Source: JADJNW01 sp964517145 | Lineage (GTDB): Bacteria > Bacteroidota > Bacteroidia > Chitinophagales > Saprospiraceae | NCBI GenBank assembly: GCA_964517145.1 | Contig: CAZFBN010000009.1 | Location: 1 to 64,000, forward strand | Length of the DNA: 64,000 bases | Direction of reading: 5' to 3' | Shown here: positions 34,480 to 43,244 of the stretch, one piece after another | How positions within the stretch are numbered: the stretch's first letter is position 1 | How the letters are laid out: each line of letters begins with the position of its first letter | Program-made: the position numbers and the translations under genes | The notes under the pieces: model-generated | The model's database searches: none | Seen by the model: only the letters and a program-made list of their open reading frames with translations | Told to the model about the DNA's origin: nothing

Positions 34480-36336
34480 ATGCAAAAAGGTACGATTTCT
34501 GTTCAAACCGAGAACATCTTTCCGATAATCAAGAAGTATTTATATTCCGATCAGGAAATTTTCTTGCGCGAATTGGTTTCCAACGCGGTGGATGCGACGA
34601 CCAAATTGAAGGCATTGGCTTCGCGCGGCGACGTGCAGGGCGAACTGGGCGATCTGACCATTGAAATTAAAGTGGATAAAGATGCCAAAACGATCACCAT
34701 CAGTGACAAGGGCATCGGTATGACCGAGGAAGAGGTGCAGAAATACCTGAATCAAGTGGCGTTTTCGAGTGCGCAGGAGTTTTTGGACAAGTATAAAAAT
34801 GATACCGGCAACATCATCGGGCATTTTGGTTTGGGTTTTTACTCGGCATTTATGGTGGCGGGGCAAGTAGAAGCAATTACAAAATCGTACAAGCCTGATA
34901 GTCAGGGCGTAACGTGGTCTTGCGACGGCAGCCCCGAATACACCATTGTAGAAAATGACAAAATCCAGCGCGGTACGGACATTGTGCTGCACATCAGCGA
35001 CGATGCGGCGGAGTATTTGGAAGAGCATCGCATCCAGCAATTGTTGGATAAATACTGCCGATTTCTGCCGGTGCCAATTAAATTTGGTACCAAAAAAGAA
35101 TACGAAGGCGAGGGCGACGAGCAAAAAGAGGTGGAGGTTGACAACATTATCAATAACTCCCATCCACTTTGGAAAAAGCAGCCGAGCGAGCTGAGCGACG
35201 AGGATTACAAGTCTTTTTATGAAGAATTGTACCCCTTCACCGCTGCGCCAATGTTCTGGATTCACCTGAATATTGATTATCCGTTCAATTTGACTGGGGT
35301 TTTGTATTTTCCGAAGTTGAATAACAACTTTGAATTGCAGCGCAATAAAATTCAGTTGTATTCCAACCAGGTGTATGTGACCGATGATGTAAAAGATATT
35401 GTGCCCGAATTTTTAATGTTATTGCACGGCGTGATCGATTCGCCGGACATTCCACTAAATGTTTCGCGGAGTTATTTACAAGCGGATCAAAATGTAAAGA
35501 AAATCACAGGTTACATTACACGGAAAGTAGCGGATAAATTGAGTGAGCAATTCAATAAAGACCGCGCCGAATTTGAAGCAAAATGGAATGACCTGGGCAT
35601 TTTTGTCAAATATGGCATGATTTCCGATGAGAAATTTTATGACCGTGCTACGGATTTTGTGTTGCTCAAAAACATTGATAATCAGTTTTTTACAATCGAA
35701 GAATACAAAGAAAAAATCAAGTCAACCCAGACCGATAAGCACGATAAAATTATTTTCCTCTACACGCACCAGCCGGCGGCGCACGACAGCTTCATTCAGG
35801 CAGCTAAAAAACGCGGTTATGATGTTTTGTTAATGGATACGGTGATTGACAATCATTTTATTCAACAGTTAGAGTATAAATTGGGCAATGTTACTTTCGT
35901 GCGCGTGGACTCTGACACGGTGGACAATCTGATCCAAAAAGACGAAAAAATTGAATCGGTTCTGAGTGAAAAAGAGCAGGAAACGGTGAAAGGCATTTTT
36001 GAAAAACTGGCAACCGGTGCAGGCAATTCTGTGCAACTAAAGCCCATGTCGCCTGAGGATCAACCAGTTGTGATTACTCGTCCGGAATTTATGCGCCGCA
36101 TGAAGGAAATGCAAAGCTTACAAGGCATGAATTTTGGGGATTTCCCCGATTCTATCAACGTTGTGGTGAATACCAATCACCCCTTGGTTGCTCAAAAACT
36201 GGTCGGCGAGAAAAACGAAGAGCAACAAAATCAATTGGCGCGGTATCTCTACGACCTGGCATTGCTCAACCAAGGCATGCTGAAAGGCGCGGAACTGACA
36301 GCGTTTATTGAGAAGAGTTTGGAGTACATGAAGTAA
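34480..36336 (+). CDS. htpG: Hsp90-family chaperone HtpG
   Basis: 618 residues from the ATG at 34480 (MQKGTISVQTENIFP); an upstream in-frame ATG at 34396 lies before the promoter and is unlikely. The GHKL ATPase motifs are FLRELVSNAVDATTKL (about 28-43), ISDKGIGMTEEEV (about 71-83) and GHFGLGFYSAFMVA (about 113-126), and the Arg of the middle-domain catalytic loop lies in LNVSRSYLQAD. No C-terminal MEEVD, as expected in bacteria. Chaperone induced by heat or other stress; the sigma-54-type promoter suggests such control here. Confidence 0.96.
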   Translation: MQKGTISVQTENIFPIIKKYLYSDQEIFLRELVSNAVDATTKLKALASRGDVQGELGDLTIEIKVDKDAKTITISDKGIGMTEEEVQKYLNQVAFSSAQEFLDKYKNDTGNIIGHFGLGFYSAFMVAGQVEAITKSYKPDSQGVTWSCDGSPEYTIVENDKIQRGTDIVLHISDDAAEYLEEHRIQQLLDKYCRFLPVPIKFGTKKEYEGEGDEQKEVEVDNIINNSHPLWKKQPSELSDEDYKSFYEELYPFTAAPMFWIHLNIDYPFNLTGVLYFPKLNNNFELQRNKIQLYSNQVYVTDDVKDIVPEFLMLLHGVIDSPDIPLNVSRSYLQADQNVKKITGYITRKVADKLSEQFNKDRAEFEAKWNDLGIFVKYGMISDEKFYDRATDFVLLKNIDNQFFTIEEYKEKIKSTQTDKHDKIIFLYTHQPAAHDSFIQAAKKRGYDVLLMDTVIDNHFIQQLEYKLGNVTFVRVDSDTVDNLIQKDEKIESVLSEKEQETVKGIFEKLATGAGNSVQLKPMSPEDQPVVITRPEFMRRMKEMQSLQGMNFGDFPDSINVVVNTNHPLVAQKLVGEKNEEQQNQLARYLYDLALLNQGMLKGAELTAFIEKSLEYMK

Positions 36337-36344
36337 GAATAAAG

Positions 36345-36390
36345 ATTGGCACAGCCCCTCTGACTCCTCAAGGGGAGAAGCTGTGCCAAT
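36345..36390. terminator. Bidirectional intrinsic terminator between htpG and nadE
   Basis: ATTGGCACAGC (36345-36355) pairs perfectly with GCTGTGCCAAT (36380-36390); an inner CCCCT/AGGGG pair extends the stem. GTTTTTTAG follows on the plus strand. The genes on both sides converge on it. Confidence 0.8.
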
Positions 36391-36447
36391 GTTTTTTAGT
36401 ACTGACGGTGACTTGCCACGCCACTAGCTAAGAGGCTCTACAAATTT

Positions 36448-38085
36448 TTAACTCAAATACTTCCCCACAATCGGCATCCGCCGCCCATACCCAAAGGCTT
36501 TCGGCGACACACGCAGCACAGGTGCCGTTTGTTTCCGTTTGAATTCGTTGATATTCACCATACGCAGCACGCGGCGCACGAGCGCTTCGTCAAATCCCAT
36601 TTCAATCAAATCCTGCGGACTTTTATGTTTTTCTACATATTGATATAATAAGGGGTCTAAAATATCATATTCCGGGAGGCTGTCGGTATCCTTTTGTCCT
36701 GGACGCAGCTCAGCAGAGGGTGGTTTTGTAATGGAATTTTCAGGAATGATAATGCCGTCTTTATTAATGTAATGCGCTAATGCATACACCTCTGTTTTAT
36801 ACACATCACCCAGCACCGATAAGCCGCCGCACAAGTCGCCATACAGCGTGCCGTAGCCGACCGCCATTTCACTTTTATTCGTTGTATTGAGTAGAATATG
36901 ACCAAATTTATTAGAAAAGCCCATCACAATCATTCCGCGTATCCGTGCCTGAATGTTTTCCTCGGTGATGTTGGGTTGTAAACCAAAAAAATGCGGCTGA
37001 AAAGCTTGTTCAAAAGCACGATACATATTTTCAATTGGTACAATATCATATTGAATACCGAGATTAATCGCCAATTGCCGCGCGTCATTCACCGAATGAT
37101 CGGAAGAATGCTGCGAAGGCATGAGCACGCCCCGCACGTTGTCTGCACCCAACGCCCGCGCCGCCAGAACTGCTGTAGCTGCTGAGTCAATCCCGCCAGA
37201 CAAGCCCAAAATGGCTGTTTTCAAACCACTTTTTCTAAAATAATCCCGAATGCCCATCAACAGCGCATCATGAATCAACTCCACTTTATTTTTGGGCTGC
37301 TCCACGTGCCGACCGCCTTTCGCCACTTCGTCCAGATCATAATAGCGAATGCAATCTTCAAAATACGGGAATTCATCAAAAACACTGCCATCCGGCGACA
37401 GCACGAGCGAACCGCCATCAAACATGATTTCGGTGTAAGCGCCGACCTGATTGGCATAGAACATCGGCAAGCCATAGCGCGCCACATTTGCCTGAATCAC
37501 CTGCATGCGCTCCGGCGCGTGGTCATATGCAAAAGGAGATGCAGATATATTAATCATAAAATCAGGCTGCTGTGGCATCATTTCATCCATGGGCACGATG
37601 GTGTAGAGTGGATTTTCATTGCCCAGATTCCAAATATCCTCGCAAATGGTAATGGCAATTTTTTTATTTTGATACGTTACAATATGATGTTCTTTGGCGG
37701 GCTCGAAGTAACGATATTCATCAAAAATATCATAAGTCGGTAATAATGTTTTATGTTGCACGTGTTTTATTACACCATCTGCTAAAAAATAAGCAGAATT
37801 ATATAAATTTTTCCCTTCAATTTTTGGATTGCGTGAAGGTGCGCCCACCACAATTGCAATGCCCTGCGCCTCTTGCGCCAGCCGCTCCACCGAGGCATGC
37901 GCTTTTTCGATAAAATCTTCAAATTCCAGAAAATCCTGAGGCGGGTAGCCACACACGGCAAGCTCTGTGAAGCAAATCAAATCCGTCTGCTGCGCTTTAG
38001 CTTCCGCAGTGGCTTTCAACATTTTATGCAGATTTCCTTCAAAATCACCGATGTGGAAGTCCAGTTGAGCGATGGCAACTTTCAT
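36448..38085 (-). CDS. nadE: Glutamine-dependent NAD+ synthetase
   Basis: Amidates NaAD to NAD+ with glutamine as nitrogen donor. 545 residues, two domains. The N-terminal nitrilase-like glutaminase has the Glu in CFTELAVCGYPP (about 39-50), the Lys in LLPTYDIFDE and the nucleophile Cys in ITICEDIWNLGN (about 150). The C-terminal synthetase has the ATP pyrophosphatase loop LGLSGGIDSAATA (about 293-305) and the NKSEMAVGYGTLYGD segment (about 400). Single gene convergent with htpG. Confidence 0.96.
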   Translation of the reverse strand: MKVAIAQLDFHIGDFEGNLHKMLKATAEAKAQQTDLICFTELAVCGYPPQDFLEFEDFIEKAHASVERLAQEAQGIAIVVGAPSRNPKIEGKNLYNSAYFLADGVIKHVQHKTLLPTYDIFDEYRYFEPAKEHHIVTYQNKKIAITICEDIWNLGNENPLYTIVPMDEMMPQQPDFMINISASPFAYDHAPERMQVIQANVARYGLPMFYANQVGAYTEIMFDGGSLVLSPDGSVFDEFPYFEDCIRYYDLDEVAKGGRHVEQPKNKVELIHDALLMGIRDYFRKSGLKTAILGLSGGIDSAATAVLAARALGADNVRGVLMPSQHSSDHSVNDARQLAINLGIQYDIVPIENMYRAFEQAFQPHFFGLQPNITEENIQARIRGMIVMGFSNKFGHILLNTTNKSEMAVGYGTLYGDLCGGLSVLGDVYKTEVYALAHYINKDGIIIPENSITKPPSAELRPGQKDTDSLPEYDILDPLLYQYVEKHKSPQDLIEMGFDEALVRRVLRMVNINEFKRKQTAPVLRVSPKAFGYGRRMPIVGKYLS

Positions 38086-38172
38086 ATAATATTTACTTGT
38101 TTTTTTATTTAAAATTTTAAAGTTACACGCCTAAGGTGTGCCTCTTTGCAAAGGAAAAACAAATGTAATCGG

Positions 38173-38197
38173 ACTTAGTTTAAAAACAAAACTAAGT
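38173..38197. repeat. Inverted repeat between nadE and the Roco gene
   Basis: ACTTAGTTT (38173-38181) and AAACTAAGT (38189-38197) form a perfect 9-bp stem with a 7-base loop. It lies about 60 bases after the Roco stop and upstream of nadE. No T-run follows on the minus strand. Confidence 0.45.
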
Positions 38198-38253
38198 TGG
38201 CGCTGTTTTTTAAAAGTGAGAAAGAAAGTATAGGTTGGGACAGGATAATTGAT

Positions 38254-41200
38254 TTATGAAAATGTGGCATTATCAATATTTCCAATATTATAAATCTTTT
38301 CTGCCTTTTGTATAATAATTTGCTTCAAATCAGTAGCTTCCTGCTGTAATTGTTGAATAGCGGTATTATGAGGCGCTTGCGCTGCCAATTGTTGTAACTT
38401 CTGCCGATACGCATCAATTTCTGCTTCTAACTTTTGCAATTTCCGCTTGAGCGAAAACTTCACCTCTGCATCCAACGCTGTACTCTGCTCCTCCAGGAAA
38501 AAGTTTTTTTTCTCAATCAAAATATGAAGTGCATTTTGCAACCCTTCTATTTCTTGTTCAATGCCGTACATAGGTCGATTTATTTTATTATCAAAAATAC
38601 GAATTAAACCTTTTAAACCTAATTGGTTTTTAGAATGATCCAAAAATCGCTCTCCGCGCAGAATTGGGTCTTCGCCATCGCCTGGCTTTGCCGCGCGAAT
38701 TTTTCCTTCATGGGCAATCAATTCCAATTCTTCTTTAATTTTTTGTAATAAAAAAGCACCCGTTGCATAAATAAGTAGCTGTTTTGTATCATAATTTGCT
38801 TCGATTACAGCATAATGCTCTTGCCATTGTAATAAAATGCCGTGCTGCCACATCATTTCTACTTTGGAAAATACACTCGCTTTGATAATAAAGCGCTGTA
38901 TAAAAACACTTGGCAAAAAACGATATTGCACAATTTCACTGATCTGGCAAATGTTGCGCTCCTGCGCTTCAAATTCAACGGCTTTGGGCTTGTCTTCGGG
39001 TAGTAATTGCGGCACAACGAAGGTGCGTTCGGACAAAGGAGTATCATAACTTTTATGTTCCGTCGTTTCAAAACACAACTCTGTACTCAGCATGAAGTCA
39101 ATGAACAAAGCACGTTCTGTATCGGTATTATTTTTCCAAAGCGCCTGCAAATCAGCATATTGCAATCGCCCTTTTTTGATTTTGCCCGTGCGGAAGTAAA
39201 AACTTTGCCGATTTAAAACGGCGTACACCGCATCAATCGCCCAAGCCTGATCGAGAATAATTTGATTGTCAAAATAACCCTCGCGGTAGTACAGCACACT
39301 GGTATCGTGCAGGTATTGCAGCAGCGTATGCCAGGAATCGGGAATGCCTTCATCGGCGCAAAGCGTTTTAAAAGCTTCGACCGAAAGCGTTTTTTCCTGC
39401 TCTGCCTGCTTCACACGGATGCGTGCGCGTACCTGCGCCCAGGAAGTCGGAATGTCAATCAGCAATTGCTGTTTCAGTTGTTCATCCTGTCGAAAACTCT
39501 CCGCCAGCCAGTATTCCAACACATCAAAATTGTAGCCGGTTTGGGCGCTCACCTGCACAAATTCGATAATCGGATAATGCGCTTTGTAATATTCGAGGGT
39601 TTGTTCCAGATAGGTTTGCTCGGTTGCATCAGGCGTGTCCACCTTGTTTTGCACCACCAAAATGGGGCTTTCCGGTGCGAAGCAGCGAGTATATTCCAGC
39701 CAGTATTGCAGTTTTTCATTTTTGTAGCGTCTGCCCTCGTGCTCGTGGTACGCGCTGGTTTCGCTTGCCATATCCCACACCAGCACAAACAAGGCGCGGG
39801 TCTGCATAAACAAGCGATGCGTGGCGTGGTAAATATCCTGCCCGGCAAAGTCCCAGATATTGAGGTTCAGATTTTCTAAAGTCCTCTGCAACAGCACAAT
39901 GCCGTGCGTGGAGTCGTGCTGGGCATTGAAGACAAAGCGCTCGCGCTCCGCCAGCCGCTTGGCGATTTGGGTCTTGCCCACGCCGCCATTGCCGAGGAGA
40001 AGGAGTTTGACGTCGTTGTTGGCGGAAGCGCCGTGGGCGAGGTCTTGGAGGTAGGTTCGGACGGGGATGAGGACGTTGCCTCTTTTATCAAAAATCTCTT
40101 TGGGTATATTCTTGATAGGATTTCTATATAGGTGAAGTTCCTTCAAAGCAACCAGTTTCTCAAAAAATGAGAAAGAAATTTTACTTATTTCATTGTTACT
40201 TACATCGAAAAATTGTAGTTTATCTAATTTAGTGAGTAATGAAACATCTTGAATTTTATTCCAACTTAAATCTATTTTTTGTAAGCCTTTCAATACTGAT
40301 AGAAATTTTAAGTTCTGAAGATTATTTCCTGCCAAATCGAGTATTTTGAGCTTTTTAAGCTCTTTTAGTGGTGCAATATTTATTATTTTATTATAGCTTA
40401 AATTTAATTCTTCTAAATTTTTAATTTTTGAAAGAGAAGAAATATCTTCAAGATCATGATTCTTTCCTAAAGATAGTATTCTTAATTTGCTAAGCGATTC
40501 AAGTGGTCTTAAATCTTTAATTCTACAATTCCAAAGGTTTAAAATTTCTAACTCATTAAGAGTTTTTAGTGGATTTATATTTTCGATTGTTCCATAGGAA
40601 GATAAGTTAAGAACTTTTAAGTTCTGAAGTTCCGAAATAGGAGAAATATCTTCGATTGTATTACCGAATAAATCAAGTGAATGTAATTTGCCAAGTCTAT
40701 TAAGGAAAGAAATATCTTTAATTCCCGTCTCTGCTAAATTAAGTGCACGTAAGTTTTTAAAATGAGAAATAAAAAAATAATTATCTAATCTAATTTCTAC
40801 TAAACGTAATCCAATTATTTCTCTTTTCTTATTAAGATAATACATCAAATTATTATCTGAAGAATAATCTAAAAATTTTTGGTCTACTATTTCTTTTAGG
40901 CTAGTTGCTTTCTGAAATTCGACATTAAGGCGATTCTCGAGTTCTAGTATTTGGAAAGGTTTTTGCAAATGCATTAGCGTTCTTAAAGGAGTAAAATCTG
41001 GTATCGGATTTTTACGTAATTCTAAAACAGATAAGTTTGTTAACTTACCCAATACCGATATATTTTGTATTTGATTATCATTTAAGTTGAGTACTTGTAA
41101 TTTTTTTAGTGCTTTGAGAGGATCAATATCTTGAATCATATTTCCTGCCAAACCAAGTGCCCTTATATTTTCAAGCCCTCTCAATGCTGAAATATCCCGA

Positions 41201-41493
41201 ATTTCATTAATATTCATAATAAGAACGTGCAAATCTGTAAAATTTTTAAGCAGAGAAATATCTTCAATTTTATTTCTATTTAATATGAGCGCTATTAATT
41301 TATTAAATTTTTCAAGAAAAAAAATATTGTTTAAATTGAGGCTAGACAAATTTAATCCCATTATTTCACCATCTTCATCACAGATATAAGTATGAATTTT
41401 CTCAGAATTAAAAAAAAATTCAGAATTTTCTACTTCTTCAAGTTCTATTTCCAACTCTCTTTCCAATTCCAGTATTTCCGGCGGCTTTGTCAT
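38254..41493 (-). CDS. Roco-family protein: leucine-rich repeats, Roc GTPase, COR domain
   Basis: 1079 residues. Residues about 45-165 and 225-465 are SDS22-like leucine-rich repeats (LxxLxLxxNxIxDISPL type). The Roc GTPase follows: P-loop LLLGNGGVGKTQIAKRL (about 497-513), switch II DFAGQDIYHATHR (about 548), and QNKVD (about 616). A COR-like region (about 640-900) and a C-terminal coiled coil (about 985-1060) complete it. Bacterial Roco proteins are dimeric GTPases related to human LRRK2; their pathways are mostly unknown. There is no kinase domain. Two LRR blocks each begin ILELE.L, indicating an internal duplication. Confidence 0.92.
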   Translation of the reverse strand: MTKPPEILELERELEIELEEVENSEFFFNSEKIHTYICDEDGEIMGLNLSSLNLNNIFFLEKFNKLIALILNRNKIEDISLLKNFTDLHVLIMNINEIRDISALRGLENIRALGLAGNMIQDIDPLKALKKLQVLNLNDNQIQNISVLGKLTNLSVLELRKNPIPDFTPLRTLMHLQKPFQILELENRLNVEFQKATSLKEIVDQKFLDYSSDNNLMYYLNKKREIIGLRLVEIRLDNYFFISHFKNLRALNLAETGIKDISFLNRLGKLHSLDLFGNTIEDISPISELQNLKVLNLSSYGTIENINPLKTLNELEILNLWNCRIKDLRPLESLSKLRILSLGKNHDLEDISSLSKIKNLEELNLSYNKIINIAPLKELKKLKILDLAGNNLQNLKFLSVLKGLQKIDLSWNKIQDVSLLTKLDKLQFFDVSNNEISKISFSFFEKLVALKELHLYRNPIKNIPKEIFDKRGNVLIPVRTYLQDLAHGASANNDVKLLLLGNGGVGKTQIAKRLAERERFVFNAQHDSTHGIVLLQRTLENLNLNIWDFAGQDIYHATHRLFMQTRALFVLVWDMASETSAYHEHEGRRYKNEKLQYWLEYTRCFAPESPILVVQNKVDTPDATEQTYLEQTLEYYKAHYPIIEFVQVSAQTGYNFDVLEYWLAESFRQDEQLKQQLLIDIPTSWAQVRARIRVKQAEQEKTLSVEAFKTLCADEGIPDSWHTLLQYLHDTSVLYYREGYFDNQIILDQAWAIDAVYAVLNRQSFYFRTGKIKKGRLQYADLQALWKNNTDTERALFIDFMLSTELCFETTEHKSYDTPLSERTFVVPQLLPEDKPKAVEFEAQERNICQISEIVQYRFLPSVFIQRFIIKASVFSKVEMMWQHGILLQWQEHYAVIEANYDTKQLLIYATGAFLLQKIKEELELIAHEGKIRAAKPGDGEDPILRGERFLDHSKNQLGLKGLIRIFDNKINRPMYGIEQEIEGLQNALHILIEKKNFFLEEQSTALDAEVKFSLKRKLQKLEAEIDAYRQKLQQLAAQAPHNTAIQQLQQEATDLKQIIIQKAEKIYNIGNIDNATFS

Positions 41494-41582
41494 GTAATAA
41501 AAAATGAATAATAAAAGAATGAAATGTAAAAATGGATGGATATAAAAATAGCAGAAAAAGTGGAAGTTAAAAAATGGAAGTT

Positions 41583-41933
41583 TTATAATTCCGTAATCCG
41601 AATCTTTCCACGTGCAATGGTGATAAAAAAATGACCTTCTTTGTTCTTGTAGGATTCGATAACTTGCAGCAATTGCCGACGCAATAATTCGATTTCCGGT
41701 TTTCGATAGCGGAGAAATACAACGGTGATTTTGACCGTTTTGTAAGCAAAAATCAATTCGCCAAAATCTTTATCTTCTGTAATTAACATGGCATTCGCTT
41801 CATCCGCAAGGGCTGCAACTTCAGGGTCGGTTATCCCACCCAAATTTTCTCGAACTGAAAGCACCTCATAACCAGCATTCCGCAAATCCGTGATAAATAA
41901 TCCATTTAAATTCTCATCTGCCAAAATCTTCAT
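41583..41933 (-). CDS. DUF5615 PIN-like protein, probable toxin
   Basis: 116 residues. MKILADENLNGLFITDLRNAGYEV with D6-E7-N8, and LITEDKDFGELIF (about 50-62) are the acidic motifs of the DUF5615 PIN-like ribonuclease fold. Its ATG overlaps the last 4 bases of the DUF433 gene, a tight translational coupling. DUF433-DUF5615 pairs are widely regarded as toxin-antitoxin modules (family knowledge); activity here is inferred. The Roco gene begins 89 bases downstream on the same strand. Confidence 0.88.
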   Translation of the reverse strand: MKILADENLNGLFITDLRNAGYEVLSVRENLGGITDPEVAALADEANAMLITEDKDFGELIFAYKTVKITVVFLRYRKPEIELLRRQLLQVIESYKNKEGHFFITIARGKIRITEL

Positions 41934-42154
41934 GCCGTTTCCACAATAATTTCATTGGCAATTTTATCCGCCGCGTAAGCAAACGCTGCCTGCACCTGCT
42001 CTAGCGTGAGGTGCGGATACATTTCCAAAATATCTTCCACCGTGAAGCCGTCTGCTAATTTTCGCATTAGCAATTCGACTGTAATACGCGTCCCTTTAAT
42101 GACTGGTTTGCCGAGCATAATGGCGGGGTTGCGTTCTATCAAAGGATGTTCCAT
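41930..42154 (-). CDS. DUF433 protein, probable antitoxin
   Basis: 74 residues. The segment NPAIMLGKPVIKGTRITVELLMRKLADGFTVEDILEMYPHLT is the DUF433 helix-turn-helix signature (VxGTRI.V..LL..LA.G...E.I...YP.LT). It is the usual partner of DUF5615, overlapping it by 4 bases. It likely both binds the toxin and represses the pair; no operator was identified. Confidence 0.9.
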   Translation of the reverse strand: MEHPLIERNPAIMLGKPVIKGTRITVELLMRKLADGFTVEDILEMYPHLTLEQVQAAFAYAADKIANEIIVETA

Positions 42155-42168
42155 GACATAATATTTGG

Positions 42169-42420
42169 TTAAATATTCGATGAAATTTTAATAGCCTTTG
42201 CTTTTGCCAATTGCACAATGTGTTCAACCAGCATATATTTTTCCATTTCTTGATTTTCTTCTTCAGAAAGTCCCTGTTCTGCATTTTTAGATAACAGCAT
42301 ATTCACTCGTTCCTGCGATTGTTTGGAAGGCTTAAAAGCCAAGACTTTTTTCGGAGCAAGACTTGCCAGAAATTGCGCCAATTCTTCAAATGCTAATATC
42401 GGTTGAGGTTGTGCTACCAT
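42169..42420 (-). CDS. Small conserved-looking protein of unknown function upstream of the DUF433-DUF5615 pair
   Basis: 83 residues, no signal peptide or membrane segment. It is largely helical, with FLASLAPKKVLAFKPSKQSQERV and LSEEENQEMEKYMLVEHIVQLAKAKA. The pattern (ASL.P..VLAFKPS...Q.R...LL...K...LS.EE..E...Y...EH...LAKA) resembles small proteins I have seen next to PIN-type genes in cyanobacteria and Bacteroidota. It lies 14 bases before the DUF433 gene, so co-transcription is likely. A role as a third component of the toxin-antitoxin locus is a guess. Confidence 0.75.
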   Translation of the reverse strand: MVAQPQPILAFEELAQFLASLAPKKVLAFKPSKQSQERVNMLLSKNAEQGLSEEENQEMEKYMLVEHIVQLAKAKAIKISSNI

Positions 42421-42513
42421 TTCAAACTATTTTATTCAAAGTTAAGCATTCCTATTTTCAAATCAAAACACCATCTACCTATTTCAAGTTCCACAATTTG
42501 CAGCATTCCCGAA

Positions 42514-43050
42514 TCACCGTGCTTGTTCGCCGGTATGCTCCTCAAAACTTTCCATCATCGATTCGATGTACCAGTAATCCAGGTTGTCGTACAGAAATAT
42601 TTCTTTGCACCAAACCCGAAATTCATTGACCAGTGCGTGCTTCGTCATTAATTTCATTGCTTTATCAAAAGCGTTGAGAGCGGCGTTGTAGTCGGCGTCG
42701 GGCATTCCGCCAAATTCGTGGGCAAATTTTGTGGCAGTTTCTACCCGAAACAAGAGCAATTCCACTACGTCGCGTGGCGAAGCAGCTATTTTTTCAAAAT
42801 CGGAGATAAGCTTGCGAATGTTGGCATTGCTTACATTACGTGGATTGCCGGTGCGTGTCCAAAACTGATTTTGAATTTTGCGTTTTACGTCGTCTAGCAT
42901 CGATTTGCGTTCCCCTTCGGAAAGCATTCCTTTGGCGTAGTGCTCCTGCACCTGCGGCAGTTTGAACAATTCAAGCAGTTCGGCGCGGAGTTCCGGCTCG
43001 CTCAGGGTTGCCAGGTATTTTTTAAAAGTCGAAAGTGTTGGCTTTGCCAT
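42514..43050 (-). CDS. DUF6155-like protein
   Basis: 178 residues, helical, cytoplasmic. It begins MAKPTLSTFKKYLATLSEPELRAELLELFKLPQVQEHY, the pattern of DUF6155 proteins (LK.YL..L....L...I..L....P.V..YY). The middle contains a VVELLLFRVETATKFAHEFG helix. Function unknown. It is the first gene of the minus-strand accessory block (DUF6155, 83-aa protein, DUF433, DUF5615, Roco) and is divergent from dnaX. Confidence 0.78.
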   Translation of the reverse strand: MAKPTLSTFKKYLATLSEPELRAELLELFKLPQVQEHYAKGMLSEGERKSMLDDVKRKIQNQFWTRTGNPRNVSNANIRKLISDFEKIAASPRDVVELLLFRVETATKFAHEFGGMPDADYNAALNAFDKAMKLMTKHALVNEFRVWCKEIFLYDNLDYWYIESMMESFEEHTGEQAR

Positions 43051-43137
43051 GCTGTTCAGTTGCTAGTTTTCAATTAAATCAACTTCAAAAATAACCATTT
43101 TCAAGCAAGATAAAAGTATAAAGTGCTTCCTCGCCTT

Positions 43138-43166
43138 CTTGTGCTGCACTATTTTTTGTAACTTTG
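43138..43166 (+). promoter_or_regulatory. Bacteroidota promoter for dnaX
   Basis: CTTG (43138-43141), a 17-base spacer and TAACTTTG (43159-43166), an exact TAnnTTTG. It lies about 80 bases upstream of the dnaX ATG. Confidence 0.55.
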
Positions 43167-43244
43167 AATCTGGTTTATTGGGGAATAGGGGGATAAGTTT
43201 ATAAGGTTACCCTATTAACCCGTCACCCATCAACCATTTTGTGA

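Noticed and set aside
37754..37769. TGTTGCACGTGTTTTA, a possible further parS
   Set aside because: Only the left half matches the consensus; three defined bases fail on the right half.
41606..41621. CACGTG with partial flanks in the DUF5615 gene, possible parS
   Set aside because: Four defined positions differ from the consensus.
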